Below, piece by piece: positions 39,327 to 52,754 of a stretch of DNA of 64,000 nucleotides. The notes beneath the pieces were generated by a model. It had not been told where the DNA came from and did no database searches. It was given only the letters and a program-made list of their open reading frames with translations. The translations under genes were made by a program, and so were the position numbers. Every line of letters starts with the position of its first letter. The stretch's first letter is position 1. Source of the DNA: Monarcha castaneiventris obscurior (taxonomy: Eukaryota; Chordata; Aves; Passeriformes; Monarchidae); assembly GCA_026261815.1 (NCBI GenBank), contig JAMPIT010000566.1, positions 28,545,001-28,609,000 on the forward strand. Direction: 5' to 3'.

Positions 39327-42300
39327 ATTCCCACTGGGTATCAGTAAAGAGTTTAAGAAAGAGTTTAAGCTTGAACATGTTCAGGGTGAATGACGGATAG
39401 TTAGAGACTTCTTTGGAAATCTGAGAGAAATTGTGTTTTAGTTAATCACAACATGAAGTTGAGGTAAACATCTGTCAGTGTGCAGTGTGCTATAGTATGA
39501 AGGAAGAATTAGTGCAGACCACTGCTGAATGCTAAACCAAACCTAATTTACAGCTGAAAATCATTCACATAATCCATTTTCTTTTCCATTGTAATGGATG
39601 AGGAATTTGCGTAAGGTTATTTGCCTTCTGAAGGATACCATAAAAATGCTTAGAAGGGGCCGTGGTAGTGGATAAAATAGAAAGACATTTCCTAGTCTTT
39701 CTTGTTGCCATTACTATTGTCATAGATTTTATAAGGAGTATTTTGATTAAAAAACCAGCTAAAATTGAGAGATGAAGACCAAGTTTGCAGAACTATGAAT
39801 TAAAAATTTAACATAAGATTCAACAGTCCAAAAACAACTACCAGTATGCAGATGTTTCTTTTTCACAATACCCTGTCATCACTCTTAACTGCAGTGAGGA
39901 GGGAAGGCATATATAAAATTTATGTCTGTCATGTAGTGCCAAAAGCACTTTCAGTAGTTCTGAGAAAGTACAATGTGTAACTGAATGACTTCAGACTGCA
40001 AACAGTTTTATATTCTATTTATTTATATCACTTCTTAAAATAAGGGGTTAGGGCCCTTAAAGAAAACCATAATGTAAGGCATCATACTCTTAGACCAATA
40101 AAAAGATGTAGAATTTCATGCTCAAGGATAAAGTTTTCTTTGTTTAACTTGTCTTCGTAATTGTCTTGCTTAACATATCTTGGACTTCACAGTACCACAA
40201 GAAATAATAATAGGTGTTGGTTTAACTTTATGAGATAAGTGCCCTCTTCAAAAGATACTTTGAGACTTGTTAGAATTATTACATTGAATTATATAGTTAG
40301 TTAACAATAAAAGATCAAGGCAAAGGGAACAAACATGGTCTCTACCACCTTATTCACAGCAGTGGTCTACCTATCCTCCTTCAACTGTGCTCCAGAAACT
40401 GGAGGGAAAATACCCCACCAGTATTCCTTTTGCCACTTATGTATCATCAAAACCCCTTGCCCTTCGTGACCCATGAAAATGGTTAGGTAGAAGTTTTAAG
40501 TCAGTTTTAGGAGAGATATCATACACTGCCTGAAGTTCTAGCATTTTTGTCTTTTTTACACAAAAATCTGTAGGAAAATATAGCACAGAGAATGAAGGAC
40601 GATGACTGGGGTTCCCAAGGTCCATTGCTGCATTCTTCTAGTTTGAGATGAACTCACTCCATAGCTGATTGCATCTCGGCTGAGCACTCTGGCATTGTGT
40701 AGGACTATCCTATGCTTATGAATCTCTCCAGGAGGCCCAAGAGCTGGGAAGGGCTTCGTTCAAATGCTGCAGCCAGGTCCACACATCACATAGCTCAAAA
40801 CCACCTGGATTTACCTGGATATATTAAGCAGTATGCCATGTTTACATATACATATATATGCCAGAAGGAAAAAAGGCAACAAGATATTTGCACCGAGATG
40901 CTGAGTAACTGAGGAATTTATGTTTGGAAGTAGAGGATGTTGCTACTCAGACATGAGTTTAGTCTTCAGGGAGGTAAGATGTGAATGCTGAACACTGATT
41001 TTTCTACAAGGTACAGCTGTCCAGTGAACAGGACAGTTAGACTTGGTAAAACTTGATTCAGGTTGCCTCTTCCTATAGACCTTGAGACAATATTAAATAA
41101 ATTCCTCGCAGTATATCCATTAATATATATCACCGTTGCAAAGAAATAAAATTGTTTTTATGAACTGTTTTATTAAGCAAGAGCACAGATGGCCAAAAAA
41201 TAATTTACTCATTATTTTTCATCAAATAGTTTGAAGTAGGAGATTTGATGGAAGTTGAGCAGCATATGTAGATCCTTGCTTAAACAATTAGTTAAGCACA
41301 CAACAGCTTCAGTCATAGAATACATTGTACTTTGCTAAATTTAAGCATGGGGCTATTATTTGTATTCTTAAGCTAATGTAAAAATACTTTGTTGAACTGA
41401 AGGCAAACAAGATTAAATCATCAGTAAATTCACAGGGGTCTTAACATTCACTTCAGTGCACCACAACTCTACAAAAGGTGTAGAAATGAAATTTAGAATA
41501 GACAATGCAACAGGTGATTGAGGGATGGGGCAAACCAAATGAACTGTGAGACAGTCATCTGCACCAAAATCCTTATTTAAACTTCAGAAAAAAAGTTTGT
41601 AAAGGATTTGTATTTGAAAAAGTTAGTAGATAAAACACTAAGTGAAAGGAGCATGCCAATAAAATGTCTTTGTCTTCTGCAATAAAGGAAATGAATGATA
41701 GTAGCACAAAAGTTACAATAGAAGACACTATACATCAAGAGAGCTCTTAGAAAATACATTGTGGAGAACAATTGTGCAGTGGCAGGGGGATGAATTAGAT
41801 GACAAAAAGAAAATTCACTTGAAATACCTGGAATGAGATTTTGTTCTTATTTTCTACAACTGGAACAGAAGAAACAGTGCATTTATATGAGCAAGATACA
41901 GCATCTCATAAGCAGTGTTGATGTAGATGTACTGTAGTTAGTGACTATATTTCAAAGGTCATTGAATTATCATTAAGGTTAAGTAAGACTCATTTTAAAA
42001 AAGTATGCAGAAGTAACATATATGAACAAGGAAGGCAAGCCTCTCTATTTTCTGGCCATGTCAGTGAAATATGTGGGTTTTATATGTACTTGAGAGGAGG
42101 AAGTTTTTAACATCCTATGGATGAACGCTGTGGGACTTTCATAAGCAACAGCACCTTGTAGACAGATATTTGATCTTAAAAACAAAATTGAGGCTATACT
42201 AGAGAATACTGGAGAGACAAGTTCAACTTTCTAATTTGGAATGACGCTTCACCCTGAAAGTGACTCCAACAGAACTGTGAGTGACCCCAGCACTGGCAGC

Positions 42301-45088
42301 GGCTTTACTGACAGAGCAATGTCTTCCAGCACCTCAGCAGAATGAGCAGAGCTGGGTGCTGGTAAAGCCTCCAAAACAGCCCCAGTCCTGGCAGAGTGGT
42401 GAGTCAAATTTAAGGTCCACCCAGGGAGTTCAGTCAGGAGCAGGAGAAGATGAGAGCACAGACAGAGCCGGAAGAAAGCCTGTGGCCTGGGGACATCCAG
42501 AGACAGGGCTGGGAGCTGGCAACTGCTGCACCACTCAGGCAGGGAGTGATGGCCTTGGGCTGAGCTGAAATGGGAATCCTGGTCCATGGGCAGGGTACAT
42601 GGATGAGGGCCCACCTGAGGGCTGGGCAGGGCCAGTGGGGCTTTTTGGTGCCCTCAAGACTCTTAACACCTTGGTTTTTTAGCAGACTCTGAGGATGGTG
42701 ATGATGACATGTACATCTCTGTAGTGTAAACGCCTGCAGGTGAGCTAACCTGAGTGAATCACTCTCATCAAAAGAGAAACAAGCAGAACTCTTCTCACTC
42801 TAAACACCTCTAACAAAGTTAAAAAACAGATAAGTATAGGCTGATAACTAACTTATATAAAGACCTGCACATCGGTTGCAGTGATCCAAAATTAGGTGAG
42901 GTGACCAGATTGTCAGATTGAATACTAAGAAGCAGCAAAGTGATGAGCAATAAATCCTATTTAGTAACGTGAATTTAAAACTGGAGATGCTCTGCTACCT
43001 TTTTCACAGTCTGAAAAATACTATTATTGTGCTAAGTGACAGGAAGAATGCTATGAGAGTCTTTTGAAGATGACTGGGAATTTTAGACTCAGGGAATTTA
43101 TTTAGTGTAACTTTTAAATCAGCAGAGGTTCAAAAAAGGACCTTTCTACAAATACAGATAAATAAGATAGCCATTAGAAAATGCAATAAAATGCAAAGAG
43201 TGAATTGGTTTTGGATCACAAAGCAGCATTTTATCCATGCATTAGAGTAATGAAAGAACTGACAAGAATGGTCAGAAAAATAATAAAATGCAAATCCTGA
43301 CTTAAGTGGCACTGTCATAAATATCTTTAAAATCTAATTAAGAAAGTGCCGCTCACCTTGCTTGTTCAATTTTCCTTTTAACATAAGACTAAAACAGTAA
43401 TTTACATTGTCTGTTAGCTATCAGCTCTCTGAGAATCTTTTTACTCTTTCATATAGGTGGTGTTGGTGATGGGGCAGCTCTTATTGTGGAGGCATAAGTG
43501 TCCCTCCACAAAATCACTTTAAAAAACTTCATTAAGTCTCATTAAACCTCATTCCTTTGAATTACTTTGTCTTAATAGCAACACACAGTGGCAAAGTGAT
43601 CTATCAAAGAAGTTGCACAAAAACTTGTAGCAATAAATGAAAAGTTTCCATGGATACCTAGATATATCTTTTACTGGTATGTAGACAGTTGCATGTTACA
43701 GTTTACAGCAAAGTTGTTTCTTGACATTTTCTCAACAGTAGAAGACAAATGCTGCAGACCACTTTTCTTGATTTGAGGGCTGCCATTCATGAAAAACATT
43801 GAAGTGTCAGTGCAATACGGATTAGTGTTTGTTCTCACTGAAGGACTTAAATAGCATCAAGTATCTGATTCATAATATGTAGGTCATGGGAGAAAATTCA
43901 TTTTTCCTTCAGTAATAACTCATGAGTCTTCACTCTACTTACAGCACATTTTTGTTGGATAGAGAGCAGCCACTTTCTCTCCTCTGAACTGTGTCGTTTT
44001 ACAGTGTTTTCATCCTTTTCCTATCTGTTTATTCCCATTTCCCTCCTTGTTTCTGAGCTTCTAGTCTCACAGATAGTGTATTCCCTTTTGATCCTCTTAA
44101 TTGATCAAACCCTTGTGTGAATCTTTCTCTTCTGGAACTGTAGAAACTGTAAGGAACTCTGACCCTCATGAGGATTTTCTGGTCGTCTGCCTTTTGTTTT
44201 TCAGTCTCACAAGTTCCTTCACTTCCACTGTTCTCTCTCAAGAAGCCTTCTATTTTAGAAGTGGGTTTGGAATTGGGTTTTTTTTTATTATTGTTGATGA
44301 TGATTTTTTTAAGATCTTTATGGTTTCTTTCTTTCATTCTGATTTCCATTTTGATGATACCAAAAACAAATATCTTTTTGCGCTGCATGAAACATCTGAA
44401 TCACCTATTACTGTTTCTTGCTGTCATTCATTGCAACCTTTTCATTTGATTACTGAAGATAGTTTATTTCCCTGCTTTCTAATTTGCTTTATGAACATCA
44501 TCTGCACTCCATGTTTGCCCCCTTTGTTTTTTTCCCCCTCTCTCTACCTGATCTTCCTCATGTCATGAAGGTACAATCAAGAAAAGCTTTCAAAAATCTC
44601 AAATCACCTCCCAAAACCCTTCTTTATGTTCAGTGTTTCAACCACAGCACTGGAGGAAGCAAAAAAAACATCGTGTCATTTACCTAAACTATCTCATTAA
44701 GAATTTTAATTTGCTATTTTGAGCCTTATATCAGAGCAGCTGCAGTTGAATTTGGGTGACACAGTTATGGACATATTATTTGATAAGTGTGAAATAACAT
44801 GACTGTCAAAGGAGAGAAGAGCATTTCTAGCATGAACAGACACCATGAAACGGTTTATATCAAGCTCAAGAAAATTGACCTAATCATCTGATACACATTT
44901 CTGCTCACAATATTTTAGGTAGGGAAGTGTTCCCCCTGACAGGCATGACAAATACTGTTACAGTATTTTCTTGCCTTTGCTCTGCTCTGTGTCAGTGGCA
45001 GCAGAGTTATTGTTAGGCTCAGGAAGAGCTATTTATACCCTGGGATTTGCAGTGCTCCATTCCCTACCAGCATTCCCCTACTTACTCT

Positions 45089-45113
<25 letters not shown>
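45089..45113. repeat. (GA)n microsatellite
   Basis: An interrupted GA repeat of about 25 bases. Confidence 0.85.
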
Positions 45114-45119
<6 letters not shown>

Positions 45120-45378
45120 GGAACGAAAAGAAATTAAATACTGTAATTTAAAATATACTTACCCTACTCCTAATCATAGCAAAAGCATAAAACCAACTTA
45201 TTATTGCAGTTGTTTAAGTTGAAAAGGAGACCTATTTTTTTGCCTTTCTGCTTCTTGTCTTATTTTCACTTCCCTTCATCCTGGTTTAGATTGCAAGCTA
45301 AGGGGCAGGAATGTGGCTGCAGCATGGAAGGCACAAGCCAAACCTCCTGTACATCACTCCAAGGAATGATTCCTTACT

Positions 45379-45612
45379 AAAAAAACCCCAAAAATAAAAA
45401 AAACCCAAAAAACAAAAAAAACCCCACAACAACAAAAAAAACCAAAACACAAAAAGCCAAACCAAACCAAAACTAAAAAAAACCAAAAACCCCAATAAAA
45501 AAAAACCTCAAACAAAAACCACAAACAAAAAACCCCAAACAATCCCCTCCCCTGAAAAAAACCCAAACAAGAAACGAACACCAAAAAGCCAAAATCCAAA
45601 AAAGCCCCAACA
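45379..45612. repeat. A/C low-complexity block, about 230 bp
   Basis: It is made almost only of A and C on the plus strand, as irregular aaaaccccaaa and aaccaaac units with extreme strand asymmetry. The two phenylalanine- and tryptophan-rich open frames on the minus strand (45298-45617) simply translate this composition and are not genes. Confidence 0.9.
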
Positions 45613-47513
45613 AACAAATCCTGAAAATTACAAAATTATTTTGTATTAAGGGAATGACAGACCTAAGTAACTTTTCATGATAACGATGTTGGTGTTTCCA
45701 TCTAAGTCCTATATAAGGAAGAGTTAAAACATACTAATCTCATCTGCATCTCCAGTAGATCCTTCTCTGTTCTTGTTTTTCAGAGGAAGGAGATTCTAGC
45801 AGGTTATTGCACTTCTGAAGGGCAAAGCCTGTTTTTTCACTGCACTGCACACGTGCACTTTTAAGCTGAAAATTATGAGAGAGAGTCAGGATTCTTTCCT
45901 TTTACCATCTTTTACTGTCATCTGGAGAATAGCTGGAGATTTCTACATCCATTTTGCATCCAACCAAAACAAGAAAATCTTCCAATTACTTTCCTAAAAC
46001 TCTTCTTTTCAAATTCAAAAATTTTTGCTGCCTGGAGAACTGTGAAAAAAAGGTTGGATTTTGCATAAAGGTCCAAACTGGCAAACTGCTGTATTTCTCT
46101 GAAATGCCATTACCTTGAACAAGTCCATGTGAAACAGAAAATATACTTCTAGAAATGTTCTTAGGAATAAATTTGTTATTTGTACCAGAGTCCCCACTGA
46201 TCATATGTAAGAGAACATCCTGTGGTATGTCCTTTGGGTGCTAAGGTTTTTAATTCAGATTTTGAAGGATTTTTGCATTGTTTGCTCAGTATCAGGAAAA
46301 TTGCAAATTTATGGTTTAACATCATTGGTAATCTTTTACTGGGTTCAGATTCTGGAAAAGACATGCATTTTCTAACACTGGGATAAAAACTGCTGTCTCA
46401 TATTTCAGATGCTAAACTGCACATACATCTTTACAATAAAACCAAATTTCAGTCATTCTGTTTTGGGGTTTTTTTTTAATATTTAGGACTGCCTGATACT
46501 GAAATTTTTTTGCACCATCTTACTTGCAAATGTTCATTTTCTTCAACTCAATTTTTTTACTCTCATAAAAGCAACTTCTTTGCTCTGTTGTCATTCATGC
46601 TTAACTGAATAAATTTTCAAAATGAATTTTTTTTCCAAAAGATTTTCTAAGTGACCTTGTAACTCTGTAAAAATAAAGAAAAAATAAAATAATTCAACTA
46701 GCTAAGACACTTGTAAGGAAGAATAATTCACCTTTTTCTTCAACTTTTTAAAGTAAAGCAAATGATTATTCAGTATTCTTTGGCACAGCACAAAATTTCA
46801 GGCAACTGCTATTACAAAATTTCTATTTTTCACTTTTAAAGTAACTTTGAACTGTTATTTCTTTGTTTTTAGGTGTACATCTGATAACTTAAAGGTTAGG
46901 CATGGTAGTAATTTTACAGATTAATTATTTTGAGTACTTCACTAGCATTACATGTGTCAACGGCTTGGTTTTTTGACATCCAAATTTTGAAAACTTTCTG
47001 CAGAAAATACTTTATAAGAAAATTCCTGGTGATGCTTTTGGTTTTGGCTGACAGAAACTTGTCTAAAAATATTTGCAGAAATTGCTTAGGACTTCCATTG
47101 CATCTTTGTCTCATATGTTTGCTTAGTATCAGAAAAATTGTTTTCTGAATCTTATAGATCTGTTCTTTTCACTCAAAAATATTGCATCCACTTTCTGTAA
47201 GAGGGAAATGATTGTCCTCAATTTATTTTCTGTTAATAAAATGCATTCTTGAAGGACAGAAAAAAAATCAAAATAGAAAACACCATTCTGAATAGGTTTC
47301 TCCTTAGGTTTTGCCATCTTTGGCAAAGTGTTTCTGCTTTGTTCCTAAGGGTGCTCTTAACTGACTAACTGATTAACTGAAAGGGTGTTCTTAATCTCTT
47401 ATTGACTCCTGTGGAAAACCACCGCATGAAAATCAAGACTATTTTTTTCATAAGCACTAAAACAAGGCTTTTCTGTTTTCAAGGATTTTTAATCTGGATT
47501 GAAAATGATCAGG

Positions 47514-47575
47514 GTTTTTTGGTTAGGTTTTTTTCTGGTTTGGTTTGGTTTAGGTTTCTTTTTTTAGTGTGTGTG
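47514..47575. repeat. G/T low-complexity tract with (TTTGG)n
   Basis: A mix of T runs and ggttt units, similar to the tracts at 24418 and 60514. Confidence 0.8.
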
Positions 47576-50500
47576 CCAACATTATCCTACCTCTCCAGCA
47601 TGCCATCAGCTGCTGCTTAGATGAACTGAAAATTACATGGACCATTCAGCAAGTAAATATTCTTCAAACAAATCTTTAGCAGGTGTATGGATTATTTCCA
47701 TCAAATTACTACAGATGGAATTTTTCTTCCAGAGCAATATGTATTCTTCCATGTTGCTATCACCCAAGACATCCAAATATGAGGCACAACATTGCATTCT
47801 ATACCCGTAGATTCTTCCCTTCTAAGACTTTCTTCCACAAGAAAACACTGAAAATGATCAATCAATTCTTTTTGAAGGTGATGATGAAGAATTCAGGAAA
47901 ATAATTCTTTTTCATCTCTTACAATTCAGTGGATAATCTTGACTTTTGAACAGAATTCAGTGGAAGTTTCTCGTACGACAGCACTTACTCTAGATAAGGA
48001 ACTCAGTCATGAGATTTCTGCCTTCATCAGTCTGGGAATGGTTTCAGTGTGTCTTGTATTTTTCCTGAAGCATTTGTTCGGTATGATTATTAGATATTCA
48101 GCAATGTGCAATCCTTTCTGTTTTAGTAGATACTTAACACTGTAGGTTTTATTCTAAATGTTTTAAAATCACTACTACTGCTGGTTATTTCATGGTTTTC
48201 ACTCAAATACTGTTAAGTTCTGCACAGTTCTTTATGCAAGCCTCTTGTAGCAACAAGTGGTTCTTATAAACCAACATAATGTCTTTGAATATCACTCAGT
48301 TATTCTCCACCTACACTGGGACATAATGTGCTGTCTTTTGACTGATGTAACAATATAACACCATAAGATACCTAGACACTTAAATATCTAAAAAAAAGAA
48401 AAGAAATTTTCATTGTAAGAACAATAAAGTTACAAATTTTTAAACTCAAATGGCATATTTCCATTAGCTGTTTGAGGAATGCACATAGTCATAAAAATAA
48501 TAGGTATAGTTTCATTATAGTAATCAAATGGTATTATGTTTGCTATATATTTTCTATATGTTTGCTATATAGAGCTATATATAGTTTTACAAGAATTTCA
48601 CAACTGAAGCCTTTCCTACATAGTTAAATTATCGAAAAGCTGAAAATATATGTGAAATCTGCTATGAATAAGATTAGCAGAGAACCTAAAAATTCTGAAT
48701 GAACTTAAAGGAATCGGGAAGAAAGGATTCAATCTAATAACAAGAGTTATCTGAAGAAAGTAATTTTCAAGTGAGTTGCAGTTTTCATCTGCTACTGTGT
48801 AGAACTGTTGAAAAGCATGAGTTAGAGTGTGGGAGTTGACAATGGCTACAGAGCACGGTTGAGACACAGAGGAGTCTGTGGCAATTTATGTTGGTCTGCT
48901 ACACCCAGATGGCTCTCCTCAGAGGCATCTGAATTCAAGCAGGGACTAGCTCCCCAGTGTATGATGGCGACCTGTTTAACCTGTTTAACTTGTTCTTCTA
49001 CAGAGGGAAGCCACACAGTACTGTGAACAAAGGAAATGACAGTAGCTGCAAATCTGTAAAGCTACAGTCATAGATTAAGTTCAGCAAAAATTAAGTCCAG
49101 GCTATAACGCAACAATAGCTTCTATTCACATCAAGAACTGCATATCAGAAAACACCAGTTAGCCATCAATGATTAAGACGGGTGCTTTTATAACAGAAAT
49201 TACATCCCTATCCAGTGTGTCACTTCATCTTGAATATATTGATATATTTTACTGAGAGTCTTCTATTTAATCTCATGGCCTCTACCTGTCAGTTGGAGCT
49301 ACTATTGTCTGTATGAGAGGATAAATAGCTGGGTAAGGGATAATAAAAGAGGAGTCTTCTAGGGAGATTGAACACTGAACAACTATGTTCATAGCAGATT
49401 TACTTGGACTAATGGCAACCTATCTTAATTTGAAACTATTTAGAAGTACAGCTTCTGTAGTTTTTGTTTTTCTTAACATGTAAAGGAAAGAGGTATTCTG
49501 AGAGTGAACTTACTGGAAAACTCAGAAAACTGGAGAATTTCAGGATTAAAGGACTGAAATTATTTGTGAAGCACTGGGACAGGACCTTTAAGGGTGCTGC
49601 AGGCTTAGAGCCTGCCTGCTGCTTCATAAGGGGCTTGATATACTTGGCTTTGGGGAAGCCCTGGCAATTATACTACTAACTTCACTGTGGAAGAGACATA
49701 CAGTTATCTTTTTTTATAACAAGGTTTACTATCCAGATGCTTTGGGGGACACAGGTACCGTTAATTGCTGGGAAATTAATTTGATCCTTGTACTTACCCC
49801 TCTGACAACCTGAGATTTTCTATCAGCTGAGAGATGGGGAGAGAGCTCTCCCTTTTTAATATCGTGCCTTGTACAGTTCATCAGCTTTACAGATTAGAAG
49901 TCTGACAGTTCTTAATGTCTCCTAGTATATTGCACTGGCTGCTCCACAGCCACAGCCACTGACAGATATGCTTTAGTTTTTATAATGCTTAGGAAATAGG
50001 TGTTTAAAGTCTGCTGCTACTTCTCCAGCACAACACGCATCTCCAGAAACACTGCTGCAGTGCAACAGATAAATATCGCACAGTAACACCTTTGCCCTCC
50101 CAGAGCTCAGTGTTTTGTACTGTATAATCATGACATTCTATAGCTGCATATCTGATAAAGTACCATCAGCTCTTCAAAACACTACCAATGTCACTCAGAC
50201 ATGAGATGATGTCACACATGCCTTGTCCCCAAACCCACACATGATTTTGCAACATGCTGTATGCTCTGTATATAACAAAACCTAAACAACTCTTTGTTTT
50301 GTGGGGAAAAAAATCATGGTACACCTTCCTTATTTCTTTCTTTTCCCCATTTCTTACCTATATTGGCGTCTTGTACCAACTTGCATTAATTCAGAATTTC
50401 CAGCTTTGTATTGCTATCTGTAAGCCCTTGAGCAGACCTGATGCTACAACATCCAACACCAAAAAAAGGTGGCTGAAAGTTTTCTTTTCAATGTCCTTCA

Positions 50501-51185
50501 GCACAAATGTACCATGAAAGACCGATGTGCAGTGAGACAGCTTGACCACAAAGTTCTCATGTGCATGGCCTTATTGGAACTTCCTTTAATTGACATTTTA
50601 GTAGACATATAAATTTTTTTCTGCTGATCTTCTGTCAAGGTGTTCTAGTGCCCTGAATCAAATTCTCAGGTATGGCAAATGTTGCATGGTCTACAATGAC
50701 TCACAGTGCACTGATTAATCAAGCCCTTTGGCTTTTTATTTTCCTCACCATCCATCTTGCAATTAAACACATCTAAGGAGCCTGAACCAATGCTTAGTAC
50801 AGAATTACATGCCTTCTCAGAATGTAAATTCTGAATCTCAGTAAACGAGAGGTATATTTCTTGGAAATGTTCTGTGCATAAGTTCAAAGAATTTTAAGTG
50901 GCAGTATTTGATTTTGTTTGTTTATTTAATTCCAAAAAAAAAAGAGAGATTCAAGTGCCAAACCAACCTTTCAAAATGTTACTGGAGGTAGATGAAGGAA
51001 TGCCATCTTGTGTTACTTTGCCTTATCTGCTTTGCCTTCCTTTAAGATTCCTTTCATTTTTTCCCAGTAACACTGTGCCATTGCAGCTGTCACAGCCAGA
51101 GCCTTTTAAAACCTGCCACGTCCTATTGTCTGTGCCAGCAAGTCACTCAGCCTTTAAAAGTCCTTCCCCTTTGCTGACTTCCTAG

Positions 51186-51308
51186 AAGCATTCAGAGGGT
51201 TCTCCCAGTCTAATGTGTATAATAGCCGTCACCCATCCGACCCCGATTTAAGTGGAGACGAAGTGAACTGGAAGTCCCCAGGCTCTGTCATTGAATTGGT
51301 TCCTAAAG
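51186..51308 (+). CDS. Candidate exon of unknown identity inside the STS last intron
   Basis: A good acceptor (pyrimidine-rich tract with a ctgac branch-like motif, then ttcctag, AG at 51184-51185) is followed by 123 open bases and a plausible donor (aaag|gtaaaa, GT at 51309). The frame is phase 1 in and phase 1 out, with 40 whole codons: it starts AFRGFSQSNVYNSR, passes DPDLSGDEVNWKSP and ends GSVIELVPK. It contains several CpGs, rare in this AT-rich intron. I do not recognise the peptide. It could be a frame-neutral STS cassette exon, an exon of a nested gene, or a chance open segment. Human STS has nothing at this position, going straight from WHPQN to the SIWK block. Confidence 0.4.
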
Positions 51309-52754
51309 GTAAAATCACTTGTAATGTGAAAAATGCTGCGGAATAGAAGAAGCTGTAAAGAATCTTAAGGTCTCCTACTGTCCTTTAAATCCATGCTGTG
51401 GTCTAGAACTGCAGCCTGTGACTCTTTAGTCTGCTGAAACATTTCTCTTTAAAAGTGTTTTTATTCTTTAAAAGCTGAGTGTGATGCAGTTTCAGCATGG
51501 CATATACCAGTTTATCTCTGCTCTACCCATCCCACATTTTCTAAAGCCTTCCACACAATATGGTGCTGAGAAATTTAAATTACTGATGACTAAATTTTTC
51601 CAATGTTTTTATAGTCTCAAATGGGCAGGTAATCTGACACTATAGATCTCAGATGTTTAGTAACCTCCTTTTATTAAGAACAAAATACAGATTTTTCTTA
51701 CTCTAATTAATTATTCTTTGTTCCATTTCTGAGGAACTATATACTTCCTTGGCTGTAGGAGGATGGTGTGCTTCCCTGGAAGTTTTTTGTCTGTTTCTGC
51801 CTTTCTTATCTGTTCTGTGATACTTGAGGAAAATAGTAACAATTTTTTTGTTTACATCTATTTTGTTACATGTTTTCTGATCCTCCACTGACCTGTTTGA
51901 GAGTGCTTCTTGAAAGAACCAACTGATATTTTCTTATTCTTATTACAAGAAATATCTTGGATTTTCAAACAGTGAAAATACTGACTAAAGTTACATGAGA
52001 GCAGACAGTTCAGTTTTTGTACACAGAAAGTGAAGCTGAGAATGACCAATCTGTAAATAAAGAACTTTGGTTCCCATTTTACAAAGCAGAATGTCACCTA
52101 AGGATTGTGCTACTGTAACTGTTGTTTATAATTTATGTTTGGAAAAATCATCTAGACGCCTAAGACAGCATCCATTATGCCTTTTCATGTCATCCCATTT
52201 AATAAAATGAGAAACTCTGTATCCAGGTGTTTGCAAAGAAAGCATGAGGCAGAGGACAGTGGGTTAATACAACAAAGAGAGAAAGAGAAGAAAAAAGGAA
52301 CAAGGAAACTATTTTGATTAGCAAAATGAGAAGCAGGGCCTAGCATATTTACCAGTTGATAAATACGCTCAAGGGGCAAAATTACATTTTAATAAGCCTT
52401 GAAGAAGACTTAGTATATATTTCTGCAAATCTTCTTGGTGCTGTGTATGTAAAACACAGTGTTATCTAAAGTCTTCTATGATTTAGGTAATCAGAATTCT
52501 TCCAAGGGAATGAAATGGTCATTATTGTTTCATAAATATGTTTAGCATGAAAATCACCATTTTTTTGCTTATTTTTGTTTTGCTCAATTTTGTTTTACTC
52601 TTTCAGTATGTTGCAGTTTCTGTACAGAGTGTCTATGGTGCCCTTTTACCAAAAGACCGATTTCCCATGTTGGTGGAGTTTCCTAAAACTAGGGGACTTC
52701 CATTTTGTCATTTTATCACTTTATCACCAGCTGTTTTGTGGCTGTAAATTGCAG

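Larger units (their letters stand above)
26637..52754 (+). other. STS: STS last intron, 26,118 bp
   Basis: This is the longest intron in the window, with a strong gtaagt donor and a tgcag acceptor. It carries three LTR insertions (27976-28675, 35394-36016, 38727-39211), an antisense CR1 end (about 29821-29925), GA, AC and TTTGG simple repeats, a hairpin (39295-39326), a GC-richer block at about 42280-42650 and an exon-like 123-bp segment (51186-51308). The stretches 29930-35390, 39330-42240, 42730-45080 and 45620-51180 otherwise look like unmarked AT-rich sequence in which I see nothing specific. Confidence 0.85.

Noticed and set aside
42249..42614. A 121-codon minus-strand open frame in a GC-richer block
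   Set aside because: It is open on both strands because of composition, and the peptide is not recognisable.
44101..44568. A 155-codon phenylalanine-rich open frame
   Set aside because: It reflects T/C-rich composition, with overlapping open frames on both strands and no recognisable protein.
45298..45617. Phenylalanine/tryptophan-rich minus-strand open frames that look like membrane proteins
   Set aside because: They are the translation of an A/C low-complexity block.
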